Shown piece by piece: positions 36,201 through 45,128 of a DNA stretch of 64,000 nucleotides. The notes under the pieces are model-generated. The model saw nothing but the letters and a program-made list of their open reading frames with translations, made no database searches and was not told where the DNA came from. Numbering within the stretch: position 1 is the stretch's first letter; every line of letters begins with the position of its first letter. The position numbers and the translations under genes are program-made. Origin of the DNA: Desmodesmus armatus (taxonomy: Eukaryota; Chlorophyta; Chlorophyceae; Sphaeropleales; Scenedesmaceae); contig VIIQ02000901.1 of the NCBI GenBank assembly GCA_007449985.2, positions 25,238 to 89,237 on the forward strand, in the 5' to 3' direction.

Positions 36201-39200
36201 AGCAGCTGCACAGGCGGCAGCAGCAGCGGAAACACATGACCAGCTGGTTGCAGCGCAGCAGCAGCAGCTAGAGGACGCAGCGGATGTAGTATCTGCTGCC
36301 ATGAACCTGCAGCAGAGTGTTGAGCAGGTTGCACAGCTGGGCGCTGAACACAAGATCATGCAGAACTGGGCAGCTGAGTTTGAAAAGTGCAGGCAGGACG
36401 CCATCCAGCGCTTTGCCAAGCTGGCAACCTGATGCGCTTATGTGTCCCCCCCCCCCCGGGCTGAGTTGCGAGGGGTTGGTTGTTGTGACAGGGGAGGGAG
36501 CATTGCGCCCTGCAGGTGTATTGCGGCATTGCCATCTTCTTCACATATCTTTGGGCTACTTGGGCAGGATGCGGCAGCTGGTTGAGACCCTGCCGGTCCA
36601 GGCAGCATGGTCTGCATGTGGGCAAGAGAGATGCCCGACAGGGTTGTTTGTAAACTGTGCACAACATGTTACCTGGTTAGCTACCTCTTGTGCTGTTGGT
36701 TCTGATGGCCGTAACTGGCCCATGCTCTCGAGTGTTTTGTGTCAGCTGGTGTACAGCTGGTTGCCTGATTTTGTCTTGCTTGTTTTGCACCATGGTCAAG
36801 TTGCTGCTGCATGCGCAATTGACCTCACCGGAAGCATGTGTAAGGATTAATTGAGCTACTTGGCATTGCATGCATGCGCAGTGGAATCCATGGGCAACTT
36901 ATGGTCGCAGTCGTCCTGTGCCAGACGCATGCGAACACATGCCAGGTGCTTTGTGCAGCGTGCGCAAAATGCATGCTCAGGCTTTTGTTCAATGCTAGCG
37001 TGCCACTGACTTGCAAGTGATGTACTGCATGTCCGGCTTTTCACATGGTCGGTGCTATCAGGAAACTTTGACCATCATGTCTAAGAGAGGGGCACGCCAA
37101 GTGATAGGTCTTATAGGCACCCCATGAGCCCATTGTTTGGTGGCAATGCTGAGGACTCCTCCTTCCGGGAACTTCCAATACTCTAGTGTTGTCACTTTGG
37201 TAAGAAAGCACCAGGGCACTTCAGGTCAGCTCACGGGCTCTTTGTCAGTCATCACCACCCTCAGGTGCGGTGCCACTGCCAAACGGAAAGTAGCGCACCT
37301 CTCAACCAGTCACATAAGGCAACGTTATCTCTGGACCTTCAAGGTCATACTTGTCAAAATAGGGTGACTCCAGCACACATGGATGGCATCAGATTGCTTC
37401 AGGACACGCCTTGCACAGACCGCTGAGGGGCAGCTGCAGGCCTGGGCAGACTGAAGGCCCAATCTTTCCACCCATATGAACAATTGTTGCGCCATCAATC
37501 CCTGAACCCATACCATGGACCCTGCACAATGCCTGCAAGAGGGTTGTTGCTGTTGTGCACTTGCGGGCGCATGCTGTCAGACTCATGTTGCGCATGCGTA
37601 GGAAACCCCAGATCAGCTCGTTTTGGATTTTGTAGTCAAGCGGCTGGCAGTAGTGACAATGCCGAGGGTTGCCAACAGTGTTGCACATGTTGCAGATATG
37701 GTGTGTGGGCATGTTACGGCAGGGTGCTTTGTTGTGCCCACCGTGTACAGTTAGTACATGAGCACTCAGCATGGCCAACGTTGTCGGTGGGAGCCCTGCG
37801 CTGTGTCGTGTGCTGTGTTAATGCCATTTTCTTCTTCAGTCTCTTGCGTGAAATGGCGGCCGCATTCAAGATGGGGTGACTCTCACTGCACACAACAAGC
37901 AAAACACCGACAGTGTGTTGGGCATGAGTACTGTTGCTGTAGCAGTTGCCAAAGTCAACTTCAAGGCAATGCGCTGGACCTGTGTGTTATGCCACCATCG
38001 ACTGGAAGTTGGCCTGAGTGGCATCACAAGCGCAGAGTGACAGGTTGGTGGGTGCTGGCAGGAGGACAATGCCTTTGCACAAACTTTCATAAGTGTGCTG
38101 AGCATAGGAAACAGTGTACTTACCGTGAACCTTGGCACCTTTGCACCCTTCTTTGCCTGCCGCACATGCGCTATTGTGGGACAGAGGGGCTGGGGCTGCT
38201 AAGAGGCTGTATGGATCTGGCAGCCAGGTGCCACCCGGGGTGTTGTGACTGCCAAGTGACTGTAACAGCTCTGCTGCTAGCTGTTGTTGGCAAGGTGTGG
38301 TCATGTGAGGGTGGCTGGGCTGTGAGCGCATAGAACCAGCTTGCAGATCACGTCAAGGTGGATGTTACTGCCAGCTAGCTGTACGGTGCATGCAGCCCTG
38401 TGCTCAACTGCAAGAATGTAAGCCATGTGCTTGATTTCAGCCACTTTCATCCTGGTGACTTTGGCACTCTCATTTTGCTTGCCGCGCGGCCTCTCAGGGT
38501 GGGGTTTGAGGGCCGCCAACAAGCATTTTTGGTCCGGGGGTCAGATTTGAGTTGGTGATGCCACGTGGCTGGAAACATGTTGGCGAAGTTGTAACAGCTC
38601 TCAAATGTGCTGCTAGCTGTTGTTGGCAAGGTATGGGCTCGTGTAGAGGGCGGCGCTGTGTGCGCGCAGAACCGTGCCTGCAAATCATGCAAGGTGGAAT
38701 GTACTGCCAACTAGCTGTGCCGGTGCATGCAGCCCTGTGCTCAACTGCAGGATTGAGATCCTTAATACATGTCGACATCGGAGCCTTTCCCAGTGGGGGA
38801 AGTGCAGGTGATTAACCTGCTGCATATGTCAGGCACCATTGCTTCCCATTCAGAGTCAAGGTGAGACATTGCCTAGAAACAGGCAACCTTCAAGATGGAC
38901 TAAAGCTGTTCCAGTATTGTACAAGAGGTGCTTGCTTAAAGGTGCTGCCCACCACGCATCGGTCTGGCTGAATGCCACATGTTGCCACATGCTGCACTTG
39001 GGTTCAACACCAACCAACCAACCAATGTCAAGCTGGCATTGCCTCAAACACAGCTTCAGCCATCAACACCTTCTTGGATAATACATATGTGCAGCACTTT
39101 CATGGTGTGACACGCCATCAAGCTAGCAGACTGCATGTCTCAGCAGCTGAACAACAGTGCTGCTGTACTGATCTGCCGCCGCTGCGGTGCTTACGGGCCA

Positions 39201-42200
39201 GCAGAAAAGTGCAGGCCAAACTTTGGGCTGTTCTGCATGTAGTTCTTCAGAATGCTTGCTTGCTGGCGGAACGGCTTGGTGCCGCCGCAGTCAGCCAGCG
39301 CAACAGCAAACTTGGCTGCGCTGACAAGCTCTGCCACTGGCGCATCCTCACTGCCAGCCTCTTCCTCCCACTTCTTGACAATGGCAGCACGGTCCTTGTC
39401 CTGCACAGCAACAGAGAACGGGCAGAAATCAGCAGACATGTTTGGCCCTACACTACACAGGCTTTTCCCCCCACACCTAACCCATCTGAGCCCGGCACCT
39501 GCAGGCGCCTTTAGCTGGCGCATGTCACACAGATATCTGCAGAGTTCAGACCTTGCCGAGAGTGCGCACATATGCATGCATGATGCTATGCAAGCAAGTT
39601 TTACCTTGGCGTTCCACAGCTGCTTCTCCCTGCCCGCCAGGCCAGCCACTGTGTACCCTGTTGGTGGGGTGCTGCTGGCCTTCTTGCCGCTGTCCTTGCG
39701 CTTCTGCACCTTGGAGGGCACCTCGTCATCCTCAAGTGCACACACTGCAGCGAACACTCCTGCTGCAGCGCCGGCGCGCCGAGGGCGCTGGTTGTCTGCG
39801 GCAGGCTCTGCCGCACGCTGCTGCTGGCTTGTTGCTGTTGCTGCTGCTGCTGCTGCTGTGTGCAGCGCCGCTGCTGCCTCGCCAGCTGAAGCTGGAGCAT
39901 CGGGGCTGCAGTTCCCTGCAGGACAGCATAGGTTGGTTCACCTTGTTGTCGTGGAACTTTCAAATGCCCTTCAGGACGGCACACAATTGCTCGGACTGCA
40001 TAATAAAAAAGCTGTTCTCCAGGGATTCAGCAGCCGCATGACCACGCAGGGCCACAGAATGTGCGCGTTCCAACCAACACTTCGAACACTATATTGCCGG
40101 TCAGTTCAAACCCATGACTGTTGTGCTGTCAGCAAGTGCTTGCAAAGCCCAAACTGGGCCTGCACACATGCTTAGCTTGCAGAGCCCCAGCACACACATC
40201 AAAATGCCTTACGCAGCCCCTCTGACAGTTCAACCCGTCGCACCTGATGCATCCTGCGCCTGCGGTCCCAGGTGGGAGATCTCTTTGCCCACGCCAGCGG
40301 GGCCTGCATGACAGAAGCAACACGATATTGCAGTGACACCAAACAACCCCCACAAGGCTGGCCAAACGGGCACACCAAGCTGTCCTGTCATTGATTGATC
40401 AACACACCTGACTGTGGATCAGCAGGTTGCAGTGTCAACCCTATGAGCATGCATGCTTCCCCCCCAGCACGCGCTCGCACATGTCAGCAGCACACACGAC
40501 ATGCATACCTGCGCTCGCCGCACCACCACCAGCAGCGCCACTCTCAAAGGCCTCACCACCTAGCGAGAGCAGACACACACCATGTGAGCCACAGTCAAGC
40601 CGCGCTGTCAAAGTGCCAACAACTGTGGTGTCAATGGGTAGTGGGTTGGGTAGTGTAGCTGCTAGTTTAGCTCTTGGGCTGTTGACACCAGCACGTATGT
40701 GACGGCACGTCTCAGCACCCGCTGCTGTCACAACTCGCACCTGATGCAGCCTGCTCCTGTAGCCCCTGGCTGGGCATCTCTGCACCCTCACCATGGTGAC
40801 CTGAAGGACAGAAGCAACTTCACATCATGAGGGTGGACAATGGGGCCCAATGGGCAGCACACCCGACAATGCTGATACAATGTCAGCAGCTGCATCGTGA
40901 ACCCTTCACATGCACATGCTCTTCCTGCCCTGTGCATGTCCACACGAAATGGCTGACATACCTGCGCTGGCGGCACCGGCAGCAGCAGGGCCACCCTCTG
41001 TTGCGTTGCTAGCAAGAACAGACAGACACCACGTGAGCCACACGACAGCGATGTGGCACCTGCCAGGACTGCACATAGCAAGACCGCAAATAGCAAGACT
41101 GCCGACAACAATGCAACGCACCTGCAGCGTCCACGGGCCCCTCCATAGCAGCTTGGACACAGCGCTGCAGGGCTGCGCTGTTGGGCATGCCAGTAGCCGT
41201 CTGGACAGCAGCAATGGCCTGCTCGCAGATGCTGGTATCAGCGCCCATGGCGAGCTGGAAGGACTTGACGGCAGCCCCCACCAGTGCTTGCTGCTGTTCT
41301 GCAACACACAACAGTAAACCATTTGGCTTGTGCTAGGGCCCCAGGACAGGTTCAAGTGGTATCGCTAGCAAAGCAAAGGATCAATTCTGGTCCAGTCAGG
41401 ACCCTGATCAGGACATGCCAACCCTTCTGCCAACCAAGGCAAGCTGCAAGTATCACCTGTCAGGGCCTGGTGCTCCTGCTCTGGCTGCCCAGCACGGGCC
41501 CCTGGCTGCTTGGCGGCCCTCTCCTGGCTACCCCCTGCAAATTAAAAGACAAAATGAGGCATGTTGGTTGGCGTAGTCAAACAGCAAGCAAGAAGATTCA
41601 ACAGCAACAGTTCTAACAAGCGTGCAACACACCTGTGGAGTTGGCCTCATTGCACATCACATCCTTGACAAACTGTACAAGGGCATTGCTCCTGCGCAGC
41701 TTGGTTGCCGCCAGGACAGCAGCGCGCATCTCCTTGCGGCTGACTGACTGTGCTCCCATCACCCGCTTGGCATGAATGAAGGAGATGACGGCAGCCTCCA
41801 CCAGTGCCTGCTGCTCACCTGCAACAACAGACCCAGCATCACAACCTTACACTCACATGTGCTGCACAAACTGCTCAGGTGTGACCACTGGCGGCATGCA
41901 TTCTCCAGTCTGAAACACAGCAATCGCAGGTGCAGGCTCCACATCCCACAGCCACTGGCGAGCTGCAAGTATTACCTGTGAGGGCCATGGGCTCGTGCTC
42001 TGACTGCTGTCTGCTGGCCACGTACTGCCCTGCACCCTCCTTCGGCTGCATGCCACCCTCGTCCCCAGCCTGCTCTTGGGCGTCTGTAGCACAGTTTGGA
42101 CACCCGCAACACACTTCAGGCATGCACTGCTTGTCATAAGTTGTGAATGCTGGTTCGCTACACTGGGACACGACCCGCTTGCATGGCGGGCTACCCAATG

Positions 42201-44601
42201 GAACCGCCAAAGGCAACTGTCATGCATCTGTCTGCCCAAGGGACTGACATTCATACGGACCTGTCTCCTCTTCCTGCATGTCTGACTCGCCCCCTCCAAG
42301 GCCCCCCAGAGGGTCTTCCCAGTCCTCCTCCTCCTCCTCACTCTCCTCCTCACTCTCTTCGCCCTCGTCAGACTCTGCAGCCCACAAAGACAAGTACGTA
42401 GTATATGCAGCCATGTTGGCATCTGGGCTTGCTAGTATGCTCAGCTCTGCCTGGGGATGGGGCATACATTCTGCTGACAGCTGCACACAACAGCAGGACA
42501 GCTGCAGAGCCTTCTTCTCATTGGTTTGCTTCACATCTTCCAATGTGCTTACCCTGGTGTGCTGCCCTGCGCTGCCGCTTGCTGCCTCGTTGGGTGCCTG
42601 CAAGGAACAACATATTTCATTTGGAAGTGTGTGGCAGACTGTTGAGGCAACATGCAGGTTGGCGACCGCGCTGCCACTGTCATTGCCTGCACATGGTGAG
42701 AACATCTCACCACCACACCAACTGCTGTTGCTGGCTGATTGCTTAATATCGGAAGGCGGGGACCCTGCCATGCTCACCACCCCACCAACTGCTGTTGCTG
42801 GCTGTCTGATACTATGCTTAAATTCGAAAGGGGATCCCTGCCATGCAGACATTTAGGTAGGGGTTCTTCTGCTGCTTGCTGGCACAATTGAGCACATAGG
42901 CACTCACCCCCACGGCGCTCCTTGCGTCTGCCCGTTCGCTTGGAAGCTGCAAAGGCACAGGAACATGGCAAAAGTCCATTGAGAGCCAGCATATGGAGCT
43001 AGCATATGCAACCATGCATGCAGCATGCACTGCAGCGCTGCACAGCAGCTGTCAGATGGTGCAGTGGGTACATAGCTCTCACCACCACGGCGCTCAACAG
43101 CAACCTGCACCGCCTTGTACTCTTCTAGGGCCTCTTCAATCCGGTAGTCTGGCATCTCCTGCTGCAACGCCTCCAGTACACTAACCAAGACACCAGGTGG
43201 GATGGTGTTGGTGTGCTCAAAGATCAGGTCACCCTTCCCGACTGGCAGCACCACGAGAATCCCGACCTCTCCACGTGGCATGTTCTTGAAAGCCGCAATG
43301 GTCTTCAACTTGATGGAGTACCGTTGCTTAGCTGGCGTCATTTGTGTCTTTCGGCCCTTCCCCTCACGCAGCGCCTTGAGAGTGCGCCCGCCGGGTGCAT
43401 CTTTGCCGTCATTTGAGTCATCTTTATCTTCACCGATGTTTTCACGACGCCTTTTCCTGCTCATCTGTGCACAAGTATGTGTATGTCAACTGCAAGGGTT
43501 GCTCGGATGAAGAGCGAACGATGTGATTTATGATGTGACTGTTTGCGTTGAGAAAAACATATGGAGAGATCCCATAGAAGGAAGCCACTGGTTGCATTTC
43601 AAACCCCAACCAAATTCAAATTGTAACAGTAGTCAGCATTGTATGCAGCTCGCAACAAACCAGCAGACGCGTGGCGTGGCTCTGGTCAATAGTGTCAATT
43701 GTCGTCTCTCTGTGTGGCTATGCAGCCCTTGAAGGGGGGGTGGAAGTGCAATCTGTTTTGTGCATGGTGTGCTTGTGGTCAGAAGATCATTTGAGCAATC
43801 AAAATTGCGGCGGAAGGCTGTTGTTGGATACCCAAGAGCTGAATACCCAAGAGTTGAATACCCACAAGTGAGCCTTGTGATAGCTGCGGCTGGCTGTGCA
43901 GCCGCCAGGGGGGGGGGTCCACCAGGTGCATGCTAGGGGCCACCCATCATGTCAACTGGGGTTACATGACGTGCAGTAACATACCACACCACCAGGGCTC
44001 AATCCACTGACCTTCAAGTGCTTCAAGGGCATTCCCACATGTGGCCTGGTACTGTGCCGTATACAAGGATGGCTATGTCCCCCCTATGGGCACCAGTAAC
44101 CATGTGACTTAGCTAGGTAATTGGCTGGGCATGCGCACAGCACAGATTCAGACAGACACTGCTTGCAGGCTGTCTTGCGAGGCGATGGCACAGCGACACC
44201 ATAATAGTAAGCTCACTGACAGACAGTCAAACAGTCAGGTAGGCAGCCAGAGTGGGCTACCTGCCCCAGATTCGAAGGGCGTACCTTGCAGCCAGCTGGT
44301 AGAAGTCAACCTTCTGGCTGATCTTTTGTGCCAGGGCGTCCAGAGCAGCTTTGGAGTAGAACGCCCCCAGCTCGTTCGTCTTGACGATCTGCTCGAGCCT
44401 AGCCAGGATGACGGACTGCATGCCTGCAGGGCCAGCATTGTGCTGGGGCTGGGGTGGGGCTGGAGATGGTGAGGGGTACACCTGCTGTGCTTGCTGCATG
44501 GGGTACTGCTGCTGCATCATGGGCTGCTGGGGCTGTTGAGGAGGGTATGAACCGCCCTGTTGGGCTGCCTGTTGAGCAGCAAGGGCGCTTGCAAGACCCA
44601 T
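27245..44601 (-). CDS. VWA-domain protein A, interrupted by a 13.26-kb transposon-bearing intron
   Basis: Ten exons on the minus strand: 44601-44285, 31027-30847, 30358-30318, 29931-29884, 29694-29603, 29264-29143, 28732-28676, 28410-28385, 27893-27815 and 27346-27245. They sum to 1065 nt, 354 residues plus stop, with all phases compatible. Residues 1-60 are Gln/Pro-rich (MGLASALAAQQAAQQGG). A helical segment (LARLEQIVKTNELGAFYS) leads into WRMPVELAVSLSALALYD and a VWA fold with MIDAS DDSGS, then VTDGEPSDSPKD and the end segment GVNLSVEGWLVKLMV. The C-terminus is Lys-rich (KSKKKKG). VWA folds bind a divalent metal and protein ligands; the partner here is unknown. There is no signal peptide, so it is probably cytosolic. 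Exon 1 ends AG and exon 2 starts G, restoring an Arg exactly where paralog VWA-B has Arg-Trp. Intron 1 (44284-31028) contains the KDZ element. Confidence 0.85.
27465..27853. repeat. Poly-C-rich intron with a partial duplicate of VWA-A exon 9
   Basis: Intron 9 of VWA-A (27814-27347 on the minus strand) is filled with C-runs on the + strand (G-runs in the sense strand). It holds a second copy of the 3' half of exon 9 at 27640-27680, matching 27813-27853 with two or three differences and encoding NLSVEGWLVKLMV. The duplicate also ends with a GT immediately after ATG. Confidence 0.8.
31309..31427 (+). repeat. Left terminal inverted repeat of the KDZ element
   Basis: Pairs with 43992-44110 in inverted orientation. 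Fourteen mismatches over 119 bp by my alignment, eleven of them transitions. Confidence 0.88.
31911..36432 (+). CDS. KDZ-family transposase
   Basis: Exons 31911-32914, 32994-33151, 33304-33414, 33580-34332, 34538-34728, 34997-35142, 35293-35874 and 36118-36432, about 1,086 residues. The N-terminus is charged, followed by a Gln repeat (GQGEQQQLQQQ, about 32440-32580). Next is a Cys cluster (SCSCCNTAWEL) leading into AGFFGNSPITPGVWF and TAYAECLSKAA, the layout of the CxC module paired with KDZ transposases. CCPACA follows. The RNase H-like core shows FDGNAKANR (about 33640; first acidic residue), LLYYDLGSSYL (about 34100; second) and RRVGENMEQAWAQLRP (about 34550; Glu). The C-terminus is coiled-coil/Gln-rich. 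All phases agree except exon 34538-34728. There the frame must shift by one base near 34648-34660 (ALLQTTS versus DDKLLEFVASLV) to meet the next exon, so this copy may be inactive or the base call wrong. TGTAA follows at 36649-36653. Confidence 0.85.
36433..39190. other. Central spacer of the KDZ element
   Basis: Lies between the convergent stop codons of the transposase and passenger genes. It holds a direct repeat (38262-38414 and 38591-38755). A minus-strand open stretch at 37778-37389 has a Cys/His cluster (PCRNMPTHHICNMCN then GNPRHCHYCQP) that could be a zinc-binding exon, but I find no consistent splice partners. Otherwise no supported gene. Confidence 0.45.
38262..38755. repeat. Direct repeat of about 155 bp in the KDZ spacer
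   Basis: 38262-38414 and 38591-38755 both run from gtaacagctc through gctagctgttgttggcaagg to gcagccctgtgctcaactgca, with small indels. They are separated by about 175 bp. They could be internal transposase-binding or regulatory repeats, or a simple duplication. Confidence 0.8.
39191..43464 (-). CDS. KDZ-element passenger gene, unknown function, built from duplicated exons
   Basis: Family not recognised. Fourteen exons by my phasing: 43464-43083, 42946-42908, 42597-42553, 42374-42261, 42083-41976, 41818-41633, 41534-41457, 41298-41122, 40997-40962, 40800-40741, 40559-40509, 40303-40244, 39915-39605 and 39400-39191. The total is 1857 nt, 618 residues plus stop. All internal introns up to exon 13 are phase 1. 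The N-terminus is basic (MSRKRRRENIGEDKDD), then an ordered-looking block (LKTIAAFKNMPRGEVGILVV...MPDYRIEEALEEY), two short Arg/Lys exons that look like nuclear localisation signals, an acidic Glu-run exon (about 42340), then repeated modules. Exons 5-6 and 7-8 are related (ALTGEQQALVEAAVISF versus ALTGEQQQALVGAAVKSF). Exon pairs 9-10 and 11-12 also match each other. The last exon reads KDRAAIVKKWEEEAG and ends TAA. Possibly a DNA-binding or chromatin accessory factor, by charge only. Confidence 0.65.
43992..44110 (-). repeat. Right terminal inverted repeat of the KDZ element
   Basis: Reverse complement of 31309-31427 with about 88% identity. Just inside it, at about 43828-43868, are three short tandem units of the type gaatacccaagagttgaata. 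Confidence 0.88.
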
Positions 44602-45128
44602 GTTGGTGTCTGTCAGCTGCTGAGCTGTCGGGTGTCAAGAATTGAACAAAGGTTCTGTGGCAATCCAATGTTGCGTCAGCGGAGTTACTTTTGCCGGGGA
44701 AGATACCGTACTATTGGCAGAAAAACAAGAAGCAGGGCCTGCATGCGCCGGTGAATGCTGGTGGAACATCGCTACAGCTGTCATTTTCCAGTGCCTCGTC
44801 ACCAACGCGGACGAGCCAGATCAAGCATCAACAATTTGCTCATTTGAATACAGGTTCAATCAGCTGCTCAGATCTCACAGATCAGATTGCCAGCTGTTTG
44901 GTCTCCGAAACCAGCAAGCAGACCTCCTGCCAGCTTTCAGCGTCTGCAGGTAACAACTATATGCTTATAAACCGCAAAGAGCTGCATTCAAGCCTCTCAC
45001 GTGGACAGTGGGAAACGTTGGAGCTTCTGCTGCTGCTCTAAATCTTTCGCATGCAGGCCAGCTCCCTGTTTGCCCTCAGCACCCAGCGGTTGCCCACCAC
45101 CCCTTAGCAGCAACCTCACAAAGCTTCA
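44602..45128. promoter_or_regulatory. Shared intergenic region of two head-to-head VWA genes
   Basis: 527 bp between the ATG of VWA-A (44601, minus) and the ATG of VWA-B (45129, plus). It must hold both 5' UTRs and promoters. I see no clear TATA box. Both genes start with MGLAS, which supports both start choices. Confidence 0.6.

Larger units (their letters stand above)
31309..44110. mobile_element. KDZ (Kyakuja-Dileera-Zisupton)-type DNA transposon, about 12.8 kb
   Basis: Bounded by inverted repeats 31309-31427 and 44110-43992, about 88% identical over 119 bp; the outermost 29 bases (AAGTCACATGGTTACTGGTG...) are identical. Inside are a KDZ transposase gene (+) and a convergent 14-exon gene (-), with a repeat-bearing central spacer. 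No target-site duplication is obvious. The left flank has two further tandem AAGTCACC units (about 31293-31308), so the exact left end may be a few bases out. The element sits in intron 1 of VWA-A and leaves about 450 bp of ordinary intron around it. KDZ elements are a described superfamily (fungi, chlorophytes, fish Zisupton). This copy's cargo is not one I recognise. Confidence 0.85.

Noticed and set aside
39252..40175. 307-codon + strand frame opposite the KDZ passenger gene
   Set aside because: Antisense shadow. The minus strand has fourteen phase-consistent exons across the same interval.
42220..42852. 210-codon minus-strand frame as a single exon
   Set aside because: Only the acidic portion (42374-42261) fits the splice phase of the passenger gene. 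The rest reads through introns.
31309..44110. Polinton/Maverick or giant-virus insertion
   Set aside because: Size and terminal repeats could suggest it, but no capsid, polymerase B, integrase or packaging ATPase is present. The transposase is KDZ-type.
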